DNA of 64,000 nucleotides from CAVQFD01 sp963724695 (GTDB lineage Bacteria; Acidobacteriota; Vicinamibacteria; Vicinamibacterales; CAVVIG01): NCBI GenBank assembly GCA_963724695.1, contig CAVRVW010000007.1, positions 350,093 to 414,092 on the forward strand, read 5' to 3'. This document shows positions 26,871 through 36,882 of the stretch, piece by piece (within the stretch, counting starts at the first letter, position 1; each line of letters opens with the position of its first letter). The notes under the pieces are model-generated. The model was not told the DNA's origin. It saw nothing but the letters and a program-made list of their open reading frames with translations, and ran no database searches. The translations under genes were made by a program, and so were the position numbers.

Positions 26871-29827
26871 TCAGATCCACACCGAAGCGCGCGGTCCGCA
26901 CTGGATTTCGTGGATCACTCGCGGCGGCGAGCACCAAGCCCGACCGTTCGGTCGTGCTGATCGCGGCCACCCAGCCGGAAGCCGAAGCTCGCGCGCACGC
27001 GTGGGCGAAAAAAGGGGTCGAGTAGGAATTTCGCTAGGGCCGGGCACGAGATTCCTACGCCGGACCCCTTTCATGGCATGCACGCGGCCGCCTGGCGCCG
27101 TCCACGCGAGCGGGCCGCCTGACGCAGCTGACTCCAGCACATCCTTGAGCGATCGCGGCAGCACCTCGCCAAGGCTCCCCCGCGTGGCCCGCAGCAGTCC
27201 CTCGCGCACGACACCACACAGGTAGAGCCGGTCGCGCGCGCGCGTCATCGCGACATACAGGAGGCGCTTGGTCTCTTCGCGGTCTCGCGCCTGCGCGTCC
27301 TCGTCGGCCTCCGACTGGTAGTCCGCAATCGCGACCGACGCCTCGCCGGCCACGTCGGCCGACACCCGAATCGGCGCCCGCTGGCTGCCGGTGCCGCGGT
27401 TCATGTTCACGAGGAACACGATCGGAAACTCGAGCCCCTTGGCCGCGTGCACGGTCATCAGGCTCACGGAGTCCTGGGCGTCGATCGCGGCGTTCGATTC
27501 GTCGCCGACGGCGAGCTCGTCGAGATGCGTCGCCACGCGGCCGAGCGTCGCATAGCCGCGGTTCTGAAACCGCGCGACGATCGCGCGCAGTTTCTTGAGG
27601 TTCTCGCGCGCCTGCCGGCGGCCCAGCCCGCGTGTCTCGTAGGCGTACGCCGTCTCGCCCAACAGCTGATCGAGGAGCTCGGTCGGCGTCATCCGATCGA
27701 CCAGCGACAGCCAGACCGGGATCCGGGCCCGCAGGTCGCCGAGCACACGCTGATCGTCGGCCGATGCCCTCAGGAGCGCGTCGGGCGGCACCGGATCGAG
27801 CAGCGACTTCGCGATCCGCGGCGCCAGGCCTGCCAGCAACCCATCCGACACGCGAATCACGCGAGAGCGCAGGAACGCAGCCGCCCGCAGATCCGAATCG
27901 GGATCCGCCAGGTAGCGGACGAGGGCCACCACATCCTGCACCTCTGGCGCGTCGAAGAAGCCGAGCCCCTTGTAGACGTAGGTGGGCACGCCCTCGCGCT
28001 CGAGCGCCTTCTCGAACTCCCGGTGGGCGTCACGCGTCCGGAAGAGGATCGCCACGTCGCCGGCGCCTGCCGGCCGGGCGACGCCCGTCGCTCGATCGCG
28101 GACCGTTGCAGACCCGACGAGCCGCCGGACCTCTGCCGCCACGCGCTCGGCGGTCGCCGTAACGCTCGCCGCCGACGATGGCGCCGACGGGCGGCTCCAC
28201 GGCGTGGCCGGGCTCTGCGCCGCCGCCACTGGCTGTGTCGACCGGAAAGCGATCCTGCTCCTCGTATCGGAACGCGTCCCGGCGCGCCTCGTCCTTGTCG
28301 ACCGCGTCGAACACATCGTTGACGAACGCCAGCAGCGCGGGCGTCGCGCGAAAGCTGACTGAGATCGCGCGCCGCACATCCCCGTCCTCGCGCAGGCCCG
28401 CGACGAACACGGCCGCCTCGTCGAGCACGGCGACGTCGGCGTCGCGGAAACCGTAGATCGACTGCTTCCGGTCGCCGACGATGAAGATGGACGGCGGGAT
28501 CGCGTCTGCCGCCGCGCCGACGCCCTCGCCCCAGTTCCGCACGAGCTGCGCGACGAGCTCCCACTGCGCGCGGCTGGTGTCCTGGAACTCGTCCACCAGC
28601 ACGTGCCGGTAGCGCGCCTCGAGGCGGAACCGGCTCGGGGCGAACTCGTCCATGCCTTCGAGCAGGTGGACCGCCCGCTCGAGCACGCCGGAGAAATCGA
28701 GCAGCGCATGCGCTTCGAGCGTGCGCTGGTACTGACCGAGCGCGACGCCGAAGATCCGCCAGACACCCCGCGAGATCACGACGTTCAGATCGCGCCGGAA
28801 GCGCCCGTATCGCCTCGGCCACCTCCGGCGACAGGGCGCTGGCGATCTGCCGGTGCCGCCTCCACGCGAGCTCGCTGTCGCAGTCTGCACCCTTGAACCC
28901 CGTGCCCTGGAAGGCCTTCTCGCGGGGTCGCCCGTCCCTGGTCAGGAAGTACGCGCGCAGCTCGTCGACCAGGGCGCGGAACGCCGCGCGGCCGGGCCGG
29001 GTGTCGAGCGCCGGGGCGCCAGCCACGAATGCGCGCACGTCCGCAGCGAGCATCGCAAACCCCGGGCGATGTCGGGGACCGTCGTCCAGAAAGGCGTCGA
29101 GGCCGCCTTCGACGCCGGACAAAGCCCCACGGAGGCGCTCCGCCGCTCGCTGGCACGTCGCCTCCGCGGTCAGGTCCCGCGGACCGCTCGCGAGGTAGCG
29201 TCGGAGCGCCTGCCGGCGCCACGAGCCGCCGATCCAGCAGCGACGACAGCCCCGTGCGCAAGCGCCGCTCGCCAAGCTGTGCAAACACCAGCGCCACGTC
29301 CTCGTCAGTCCGCGCGAGACCCCGGCAGATGCGAAGCGCCTGATCCAGCGCTTCGCCCACCAGCCGCGGCGCTTCGGTGTCGTCCGCCAGCCCGAAGCCG
29401 GGATCGACGTCCGCCTCGAGCGGGAACTCCCGCAGGAGCGACAGACAGAACGCATCGATGGTCGAAATGGCGATGTCGCCGAGACGCTCCCGCAGCTCGC
29501 GCCAGCGAACCAGATCGATCTGCGAGAGGCGGCTGGCCTCGCGCAGCCGGTCGACGATGCGCTCGCGCATCTCGGCGGCAGCCTTGCGCGTGAAGGTGAT
29601 GGCGAGGATGTGCTCGGGGTCGACGCCCGCGCGCAGAAGGTTGACGTACCGCTCCACGAGCACGCGTGTCTTGCCCGTGCCGGCCGACGCCTCGAGCACC
29701 ACGTTCTGCAGGGGGTCCACGGCGAACTGCCTCGCGGGATCGTCGACGAGCACGGACCGGGGTCGGACCCGGCCGTCGGCGGCCCCGGCTCCGGGTCAGC
29801 GTCGAACGGCAGCCGTAACTCAGACAT
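26871..29827 (-). CDS. addA: UvrD/AddA-like helicase (frameshifts)
   Basis: About 985 residues as read. Superfamily-1 motifs in order: Walker A LEASAGTGKTRVLVERYV, ILAITFTRKAAAEMRER (Ia), VLVDEFQDTSRAQWELV (II), GDRKQSIYGFRDADV (III), LMTVHAAKGLEFPIVFLVN (V), LLYVAMTRARDRLYL (VI). Shifts are near 29770, 29215, 28800 and 28160. The protein ends about 100 residues after motif VI, so the C-terminal nuclease domain of classical AddA is missing; the last residues are encoded by the palindrome at 27015-27069 and probably are not native. It overlaps the addB stop by 8 nt. Role: helicase of a double-strand-break resection complex with AddB. Confidence 0.82.
27015..27069. repeat. long imperfect palindrome, REP-like or terminator
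   Basis: GGGGTC-GAGTAGGAAT on the left and ATTCCTAC-GCCGGACCCC on the right pair around a GC-rich centre; a run of six A precedes it on the plus strand, so on the minus strand it reads hairpin then T6. It lies in the 3' end of the AddA-like reading frame. The arms resemble extragenic palindromes seen in environmental genomes. Confidence 0.6.
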
Positions 29828-32726
29828 CGCCCACGTAGTCCTTACGGCACACCGCGGTGAAGCTGCAGGTCTCGCACCGATGGACGTCGTCTGGCGAGGG
29901 CGGGAAGTGCCCGGCCGCGATCCGATCGAGTGCGCCAGCCAGACGCTGGCCGGCGGCGGCAAGAACGCCGGCGCGGTCCGCGGCGCTCGAGAAGAGCGGC
30001 ACCACGCGGCGCGGGCCTTTGAAGGCCAGGTAGACCGCTTCGCCGAGCGTCCAGTGCCTCCCCCGCTCGCGGGTCAGCTGCTGCTCTGCCCACAGGCCGT
30101 AGACAGGCAGCTGCAGCGCCGTCCCCCTGTCGGGCGGCCAGCCCAGCTTGTAGTCGATCAAGCGAAACGTTCCATCGTCGAGGAGGTCGATGCGGTCGAG
30201 CTTTCCTCTGAGCGGCATCATCCGGGCGGCGCCGTCGATCGTGAGGCTGAACGGCAAGGTCAGCTTGAACTCGAGGAGACGTTCGACGACCGGGACCGGC
30301 CGCTCGGCCTCCATCCGAAACACGGCGTCGCCCAGGCCGGCCGCGGCCGGCGAACCGAGGAGGCGCGTCCGTTCGAGCGCCGCCTCCGCCTCGCCGAGCT
30401 CCCCGAGCTCGCGGTCAACCTGCGCCTCGAAGAGCTGCCGCGCAAGGTGCAGGTTGGTCAACGTAATCGCGCGATGCCCCTGCGCCTGCCATTCCTGGAA
30501 GAACCGCTCGAACACGCCGTGCACGATCTCGCCCTGCCTGCGCGGGTCGAGCGTCTCCTCGTCTTCCGGCTCTTCCTCGAGACGGAGGACGTACCGCGCG
30601 AAGAACCTGAACGGGCAGCCCAGGAAGGTCTCGACGGCGCTGACCGACCATGTGCGCTCGCCTTGCGCGCCGGCATCGCCGTGGAAGATCTGCTCGCCGG
30701 CTGGCGGCCGCGACAGGCGCAGCCCGGCCCACGCGCGGGCGGCCTCGGGCAACAGCTCCAGTCTCAGGTCATCGGCCGTGAGCATGGCGTCCGGCGCCGC
30801 GAGCGTCTCCGGATCGCCGCCGGTCATTTCGTGCGGCGTGCCGTCCGCGCTCGACACGGTGGATAGCCGCGCGCGCGGTATCTCGTCGAGCTGGAGAGAG
30901 CGGAGCGCCGGAGACTCGTCTTCGAGCGAGAACGTCGAAAGCCTCGTATAAGTGGATGCGGACGCCAGGAGGTCGAGAAAGCGCGCATCAGCCGCCGCGC
31001 GGCGGTCTCGCTCCGAGGGCCACCCGAGCGACTTGAGCAGCGCGGGCGGGTAGAAGATGTTCGGCCGCGGCGGCTCGGGCCATTCCTGCTCCACCAGGCC
31101 GACGATCGTGAGGATGTCGCAATCGAGGTAGCGCGCGGCCTGATCGTCGAGAAGGTGCACGCCCGACGAACCGGACATGGCGGGAAACGTCTCGTCGCCG
31201 ATCCAGCGCCGGACGAGCGCCGCCACATCGTCGATGGCGGCCGGCGGATCGTAGTGCGCCGCGTGCGCAGAGGCGAACCGCTCGAGGAGGTCGAGGATCA
31301 GTGCGCGGGCGCGGTACGTGCGCTCGTGAGGCTGGCCCTGCGGCAGAGGCCCGGTCAGATGGGCGACGAGAAACTGGGACACGCGCCTGAGCTGTTGCGA
31401 CAAGGGCGCCGGCTCGACGAGAGGCAGAAGCTCGCGCGCGGCGGCAGTGGCCGCGTCGAGCGCCGGACGACACGACGCCGCATCGGCGCGAGCTTCCAGC
31501 TGAGCCAGGCGCTCCGGACCGCCGAGGTATCGGGCCTGGCTCAACATGCGGTTCAGCGCGCTCACCGCTTCCCGCGTCACCTGGTTGAACGCAAAGTGCG
31601 GTGACCCGAGCAACCCGACCAGGCCGTCCCTGGAGAAATCGGTCTCGACGAGATCGAGCACAAGGTCAACCGCGCTGGCCACCGGTTCGGCGGCGAGCGG
31701 GAGCGACGCGCTCGTCTGCCAGGGAATCCCCCGAGCCCCGAGTGTGCCCGGCGCGAGATACAAATACGGCAGCGGTCGCTTGAAGACGACGGCGACACGC
31801 TCGTGCGGCGCGGCCGTCCCGGCGATCACCTGCGCGATCCCGGTCAGTTCTTCTTCCCGATCGCGATACGTGAACCAGAGCGGCGCATCGCCCGGCGTGG
31901 CGGACGACGAGGGCGGCGCAAGAAGGTGCGGCCGCACGGGCTGAAGCTCCGGCCACAGGCGGATGGCCTCGACCTCTTCCAGCCCCGGCCACCAGCCGTG
32001 CAGCCGCTCGTGAAACCCCGAACCAAGCACGGCGTCGGTGCAGACGAGATCGAGCTGCAGAAGCCCCGGCAGTCTCGACAGCAAATCGAAATCGGCGACG
32101 AAGAGGCCGTCCGGATCGGCAATCCAGTCGGCCACCGTGACCACTGCGTGCCTGAGCGGCTGCGACGCCGCCTCGGCCAGGAGCCGCGTGCGCAGCTGGT
32201 GCTCGTCGCATGCGGCGGAGGTGGCCACGCGGGATTCGTACGCGCGAAATGCTTCCGCAAGAAACCGCGTCTGGCGCCAGACACGCGCGGAACCGGGATC
32301 CGTGTCGGGATCGTCTCGTCCGATCGTCTCCTCGAACAGCGCCTCGAAGCGCTCGACCTGCTGGGACTGACGCCGCAGGAGATCGTAGAAGCGGAGGACC
32401 TCCGCAACGAGCCCGGGGCGGAGCCGGAACGGCAGGTCGGAGACGACGGTGGCCGCGTGAGCCGCCGCCGCCTGCATCAGGGCATCCCGCTCGAAGGCCG
32501 TCAGCCGGCGGGGCGGTTCCGCGAGGCGCGCGTGCAGATCGTCGTAGAGCTGATCGCGTGTCAGAAATCGGGCGGCAGCGGTCGAGCGGCACGCCGCCGC
32601 CGCGCTTGCCGAGGGAACGACCACGGCCGCGGCAGTAGCGTCGCCGCCAGCCATGGCGACGAGGGCGTGACGGAACACATGGAGGTCCGGGACGCGCACG
32701 AGCCGCGTCCGGCGGGGCGTGATCAC
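29820..32726 (-). CDS. addB: AddB-like nuclease subunit with PD-(D/E)XK domain
   Basis: 968 residues, free of frameshifts, from GTG 32726 that overlaps the upstream stop (GTGA). The N-terminal two thirds look like an inactivated helicase (no clear Walker A; start RLVRVPDLHVFRHALV). The C-terminal nuclease has ETFLGCPFRFFARYVLRLEE, GEIVHGVFERF, RGKLDRIDLL and LIDYKLG (catalytic Asp and Lys). A cysteine in GCPF plus the final CETCSFTAVC would bind the 4Fe-4S cluster of AddB-type nucleases. It works with the helicase encoded next in the operon. Confidence 0.85.
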   Translation of the reverse strand: MITPRRTRLVRVPDLHVFRHALVAMAGGDATAAAVVVPSASAAAACRSTAAARFLTRDQLYDDLHARLAEPPRRLTAFERDALMQAAAAHAATVVSDLPFRLRPGLVAEVLRFYDLLRRQSQQVERFEALFEETIGRDDPDTDPGSARVWRQTRFLAEAFRAYESRVATSAACDEHQLRTRLLAEAASQPLRHAVVTVADWIADPDGLFVADFDLLSRLPGLLQLDLVCTDAVLGSGFHERLHGWWPGLEEVEAIRLWPELQPVRPHLLAPPSSSATPGDAPLWFTYRDREEELTGIAQVIAGTAAPHERVAVVFKRPLPYLYLAPGTLGARGIPWQTSASLPLAAEPVASAVDLVLDLVETDFSRDGLVGLLGSPHFAFNQVTREAVSALNRMLSQARYLGGPERLAQLEARADAASCRPALDAATAAARELLPLVEPAPLSQQLRRVSQFLVAHLTGPLPQGQPHERTYRARALILDLLERFASAHAAHYDPPAAIDDVAALVRRWIGDETFPAMSGSSGVHLLDDQAARYLDCDILTIVGLVEQEWPEPPRPNIFYPPALLKSLGWPSERDRRAAADARFLDLLASASTYTRLSTFSLEDESPALRSLQLDEIPRARLSTVSSADGTPHEMTGGDPETLAAPDAMLTADDLRLELLPEAARAWAGLRLSRPPAGEQIFHGDAGAQGERTWSVSAVETFLGCPFRFFARYVLRLEEEPEDEETLDPRRQGEIVHGVFERFFQEWQAQGHRAITLTNLHLARQLFEAQVDRELGELGEAEAALERTRLLGSPAAAGLGDAVFRMEAERPVPVVERLLEFKLTLPFSLTIDGAARMMPLRGKLDRIDLLDDGTFRLIDYKLGWPPDRGTALQLPVYGLWAEQQLTRERGRHWTLGEAVYLAFKGPRRVVPLFSSAADRAGVLAAAGQRLAGALDRIAAGHFPPSPDDVHRCETCSFTAVCRKDYVGDV

Positions 32727-34136
32727 TGCGGCAGCTGGGGCAGACGGAACACCGCGTCGATCTCCGAGCGGGCGCGGGCCATGAGCATGAGGGCGCCCGC
32801 CGCAGCCGACGAGGCATCCCAGGCGCGGGCCAGGTCGCCCGAGATGGCCGCTTCGCGCCGGATGCGCGCCGCGCCGTCGGCCATCTGTGCCGCGCTGGCG
32901 AGCAGTGCGTGCGCTGCCTGAAACTCCTGCGGGGGCACGATGGCGCCAATGGCATTCAGAACGGCGGCCGCGGTCGTCTCGAGCATCAGCAGGGCCGCCG
33001 GCGCGGAGCCGGCAAGCGCGCGGACATCCTCGAGGGCGCCTCTGAGCAGCGACAGACGGTCGAGCGGCGGGGTGATGGACACGCGGTACTTGCGGAAGTC
33101 CTCGGCCCTGAGCTCCCAGCGGTCGCGCGCCAGGCGGAGGCGGCGGGCCGCGTCGAGCTGCTCGTCCACGATCGTCAGCAGCGTGACGACGTTGGACGGG
33201 CGCCGCCCGCCAAGCTCCTTGTCGCGGGCGCGGACCTCGGTGGCGAGGCGTTCGACGCCCCGCACGTCGGCGGCCCTGGCTCTCCTCGCGGCCAGGTCCA
33301 TCACGCGCGACGTGAGGGACCGGGTACTGACGATCGACCTCCACCTCGTCGGCGAGCGCGGCCTGCACCGAGCCCCGCGTCTCGTCGAGCCAGAGGGAGG
33401 GCAGCACCGACGCGTACCGTTCGATGCCCGCGAGCACCATCGCGAGCAGCGACATCCGCTCGTCGGGCTGATCGGCCAGGTTCGCGGCGAGGAGCGTCTG
33501 CTCCACCGCTTCTCTCGGCGTCGGCGGCGGCAGGAGCGGCTCGTGGATGCTCGGCGCCTCGGCGGTGGCGACGAAGGTCAGGTCGAAGTTGTTGACGCCC
33601 GAAGCCGCGCGCAGGTCCGCGATGGCCTCGTCGAGGATCGCAAGCATCTTGTCGACTTCGTCCCGCTTGTAGTTGAAATGGCTGGCGGGCCAGGCCGCGA
33701 GCGTGCGCCGCGCGCGTTCCACGATCGCCAGCCGGCGCGCCGGATCGTCGGTCGTCGTCACGTCGTTCAAGGCCTGCGTGATCTCGTAGGTCAGCTGCGC
33801 GTAGTGGGTCTCGGCCATCGTCGAGACGTAGCGCGCCGCCCGCGCCGCCTCGGCGTACCGGGTCGTCCGGTCCCAGTCGATTCGGCTCGACGACAGGTTC
33901 ACGAGATGCAGCTGCGGATCAGTCGTCGAAGCCGATGTCGGCATCGAGAAGATGACGCGATCGTCCAGGCGAGCCGGCTCGCCGTAGCTCACGAGCGACG
34001 AGCCGTCGAGCAGAAACACCCGGAAAGTCGCGGCTTCTGTCGAATTGGGAGGCGCTGGCTGCGCGTGGAGCGTCGCGCTGGTCGCCACCGCGGCCAGCAG
34101 AACCGTGAGCAAGCGCTGAAAGCGCCCGGTTTTCAT
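32723..34136 (-). CDS. secreted hypothetical protein (one frameshift)
   Basis: About 471 residues. Signal peptide TGRFQRLLTVLLAAVATSATLHA; the mature part begins with a short beta-rich segment (FRVFLLDGSSLVSYGEPARLDDRVIF) and is then helical. The frame changes near 33320 into VMDLAARRARAADVRGVERLATEVR and ends RLPQLPQ at 32723. Its stop overlaps addB by GTGA, an odd pairing of an exported protein with a repair gene. I recognise no family. Confidence 0.6.
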
Positions 34137-34389
34137 CGAGTTCCAAGGGTACGTGGGGGTCGGGAACGCGTCAAGCGCAGGTACGCGAAGCATGGGTGTG
34201 GAAAACCTGTTGATGAGACGTGAATTTCCTGTGGACGGTCTGACAAGCCATTTTTTTTTCGCCCCCTCGCCAGAGGCGCGTTCCGCGAACGTCGCAGTGT
34301 GGATACGCCTTCGTCATCCGCTTCGCTTGTTTGCGTCGACCGCGCGCGTAGAATCGTGGCTCCCCAACAACAGTATCCGTCGCTCAACT
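34137..34389. other. 250-nt intergenic region with T9 run and DnaA-box-like words
   Basis: Contains TGTGGAAAA (34197-34205, reverse of TTTTCCACA) and CTGTGGACG (34230-34238), then a T9 run (34252-34260). No gene is visible. Too few boxes for an origin, and no dnaA or dnaN is nearby. Confidence 0.4.
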
Positions 34390-34617
34390 GTGAACACTGC
34401 CGCCATTCTTCGCTTCCAGGAATCCATTGCGGGACACCCGTACCTCATCGAAGTCTCGGCCGTCACGGCCGACCGGTGGCGCGCGTGCATCGTGCGCATC
34501 CCCGGCGTGCCCACGGCCCTGATGCCCTTCTACGGGCCCACGCCGGACGAAGCCGCCGCGTCGCTGCGCCAATGGCTGACACGAGCCCACGCCAGAGCCT
34601 CCGGCTCTGGAAGTTAG
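34390..34617 (+). CDS. small protein, HicB-like fold possible
   Basis: 75 residues from GTG 34390. RFQESIAGHPYLIEVSAVTADRWRACIVRIPGVPTALMPFYGPTPDEAAASLRQWL has the strand-strand-strand-helix order and PGVPT/GxTPDEA words of HicB-like partial RNase-H folds. No toxin gene is adjacent. Downstream there is a short repeat (AACTTAGAACTTAGAA) before the next gene. Confidence 0.5.
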   Translation: MNTAAILRFQESIAGHPYLIEVSAVTADRWRACIVRIPGVPTALMPFYGPTPDEAAASLRQWLTRAHARASGSGS

Positions 34618-34693
34618 AACCGGCTCCGCCGGAACTTAGAACTTAGAAGGAAGAAGTAAGAAGGACAATGGCTGGTTCGGTTTAGCATCTAGC

Positions 34694-35752
34694 GTGATGC
34701 TGGCCCGGTCCACCCGCCTCGTCCGCCCGCTGGTGGTTCTGGCGGCCCTGGCAGCGGTGTCGTTCGCCGTCGGCCTCCGTCCGCGCCTGGTGTCGGCCGG
34801 GCAGGCCGTGCCTGCCGGCGTCGAGCAGCCGCCGCGCGGCACGCCCGACTTCGGCCTTCAGCTGCGCCAGCAGGCCGAAACCGACCGCCGGTGGCGCGAA
34901 GCGAGCATCGGCGCCATGCGGATGGACAAGATTACCTACCGCAGCCGTGCCGACGGCCTCGAGATTCCCGCGTTCGTGTTCCAGCCGCTCGACGACGCCC
35001 CGGCCGCCAGCCGGCCGGCGCTGGTCTGGGTGCACGAGAACGTCCGCGGTCATCTGTACGAGCACTACATCCCGTACGTCAGGGAGGCCACGGCGCGGGG
35101 ATTTGTGGTGATCGCGCCCGAGTACCGCGGGAGCGTGGGGTACGGCCGCCCGCTCTACGACGCCATCGACTACGGCGGCGCCGAAGTGGACGACGCAGTA
35201 ACGGCAGCGAGCGTCGTGGCCATCCGCTACCCCCAGGTGGACGCCTCGCGCGTGGCGATCGTGGGGTGGAGCCACGGCGGGATGATCGCGCTCCTGTCCG
35301 TCTTCCGGAATCCCGGCACGTTCAGGTCTGCGGTGGCGCTCGTACCGGTCACGAACCTCTTCCACCGGATCGCGCGGAAGGGGCACGACCGGCAGATCCG
35401 GACGATCGATCCGCAGAACCGCTTCGGCGGCCCGCCGTCGGAAAAACCCGACGTGTATCGCGATCGTTCGCCGCTCTTCCACGTGGACCAGCTGCGGATC
35501 CCGCTCCTCGTTCACGTCGCGGACAACGACGATGACGTGACCATTGAGGAGAGCATGCAGCTCGTGGACGCGCTCCGTGCGCGGAAGCCGGAGCTGGCGG
35601 ACACGAAGGTGTACCGCGCGCCGAAAGGCGGCCACATGTTCGACCGGCAGGTGGATTCCCGCACCTGGCGTCCGGACGACACGCCCGATCAGCGCGACTC
35701 GTGGAGCCGGGTCTGGGCGTTCCTGGAGAAGCACCTGGCGCAGCCGAACTGA
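34694..35752 (+). CDS. secreted S9-like prolyl-oligopeptidase family hydrolase
   Basis: 352 residues. An N-terminal membrane or signal segment (RPLVVLAALAAVSFAVGL) is followed by an alpha/beta hydrolase: VWVHENVRGHLYEHY, FVVIAPEYRGSVGYGRPLYD (typical of S9 peptidases), nucleophile in VAIVGWSHGGMIALL (GxSxG), Asp in HVADNDDDVTIEESM, His in GGHMFDRQ. There is no beta-propeller, so it resembles the dienelactone-hydrolase/DPP-IV catalytic domain alone. Followed by the cyclase after 134 nt of repeats. Confidence 0.8.
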   Translation: MMLARSTRLVRPLVVLAALAAVSFAVGLRPRLVSAGQAVPAGVEQPPRGTPDFGLQLRQQAETDRRWREASIGAMRMDKITYRSRADGLEIPAFVFQPLDDAPAASRPALVWVHENVRGHLYEHYIPYVREATARGFVVIAPEYRGSVGYGRPLYDAIDYGGAEVDDAVTAASVVAIRYPQVDASRVAIVGWSHGGMIALLSVFRNPGTFRSAVALVPVTNLFHRIARKGHDRQIRTIDPQNRFGGPPSEKPDVYRDRSPLFHVDQLRIPLLVHVADNDDDVTIEESMQLVDALRARKPELADTKVYRAPKGGHMFDRQVDSRTWRPDDTPDQRDSWSRVWAFLEKHLAQPN

Positions 35753-35754
35753 AG

Positions 35755-35850
35755 CCACGAAAACACGAAAGCACGAAAACGCGAGGCCGCAAGGACACCT
35801 AGAAGGCTCGCCACGAAGGCACGAAGGCACGAAGCACCGCCACGAAGCCC
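35755..35850. repeat. tandem CACGAA-type repeats
   Basis: Two clusters, AACACGAAAGCACGAAAACGCG (35760-35782) and GCACGAAGGCACGAAG (35818-35834), in the gap between the peptidase and cyclase genes. Confidence 0.6.
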
Positions 35851-35886
35851 GTTCAACAAGACTCGGGGATGCGTTCAGGAGGTCCT

Positions 35887-36882
35887 ATGAAGCGAGCGGC
35901 AGCGACGTTGATGCTGGCGATGGCTGGCGCCACTCTCTTCTCTCAGGGCAATCCGTTCAAGCCGGACACCTCGCGTCCGCTGGTCGCGGCGTCTGACTAC
36001 GAGGGCTGGCGCAAGTCGCTCTCGAACTGGGGCCGGTGGGGCGCGCTCGACGAGCTCGGCGCGCTGAATCTCATCACGCCAGCGAAGAGAAAGGCCGCGG
36101 CGGCGCTGGTCCGCGACGGCGTGCCGGTGTCCCTGTCGTCGAACGCCCAGACCCAGAGCGATCTGGACGTGCCCTGCCCGAACGAGTGGGCGATGGTGGC
36201 CGCGTCTCCGGGGGCCGCAACCGATCGCATCGCGTACCCGTGCATCCACGGCGCGGGCACGACGCACATCGACTCGCTGGCGCACATCTTCTTCGACGGC
36301 GTCGCCTGGAACGGCGTGCCCGTCGGCGAGGTCGTGACGAAGGAACGCGGCGCCCTTCGGCATTCCGTGCTCGCCATGAAGGACGGGATCGTCACGCGCG
36401 CGGTCCTGTACGACATCCCGCGGCTGAAGGGCGTGCCGTACCTCGAGCCCGGCACGCGCATCTTTCCCGACGATCTCGAGGCCTGGGAGAAGCGCACGGG
36501 CGTCGCCGTGGGGCCGGGCGACGCGCTGCTCCTTCGCTGGGGGCGGTGGGCGCGCCGCGGAGCGCTCGGCGCCTGGCCCATCGATCAGGGGGCGGCGGGC
36601 TTCGACAACAGCGTGATTCCGTGGCTGAAGAAGCGCGACGTCGCGCTGATCATGTGGGAGACGCCGGGCTACGTGCCGCAGCCGCCGGGCGACCTGCCGC
36701 GGCTCGCGCTCCACAACTTCGCGCTCACGATGCTGGGGATCATGCTCGTGGACCGCGCGGATCTCGACGCGGCAGCCGATGCGGCGGCCGCGCGGAAGCG
36801 CTGGGAGTTCATGATCACGGTGGCGCCGCTCCGCATCCCCAACGGCACCGGCTCGCCCGTCAACCCGATCGCGATGTTCTGA
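35887..36882 (+). CDS. secreted cyclase-family protein (kynurenine-formamidase-like)
   Basis: 331 residues; AGGAGG 5 nt before ATG 35887 sets the start. Signal peptide MKRAAATLMLAMAGATLFSQ. The metal-binding motif CIHGAGTTHIDSLAHIF (HxGTHxD type) and DALLLRWG belong to the PF04199 cyclase family, which hydrolyses N-formyl-kynurenine, isatin or cyclic amides. The 3' end overlaps the convergent TPR-methyltransferase by 23 nt. Confidence 0.82.
   Translation: MKRAAATLMLAMAGATLFSQGNPFKPDTSRPLVAASDYEGWRKSLSNWGRWGALDELGALNLITPAKRKAAAALVRDGVPVSLSSNAQTQSDLDVPCPNEWAMVAASPGAATDRIAYPCIHGAGTTHIDSLAHIFFDGVAWNGVPVGEVVTKERGALRHSVLAMKDGIVTRAVLYDIPRLKGVPYLEPGTRIFPDDLEAWEKRTGVAVGPGDALLLRWGRWARRGALGAWPIDQGAAGFDNSVIPWLKKRDVALIMWETPGYVPQPPGDLPRLALHNFALTMLGIMLVDRADLDAAADAAAARKRWEFMITVAPLRIPNGTGSPVNPIAMF

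Noticed and set aside
26762..27025. Plus-strand 87-codon reading frame between the zinc-ribbon and helicase genes
   Set aside because: No start signal, it runs into the palindrome, and no family resemblance.
34195..34260. Replication origin
   Set aside because: Two weak DnaA-box-like words and a T run only; no dnaA, dnaN or AT-rich unwinding element.
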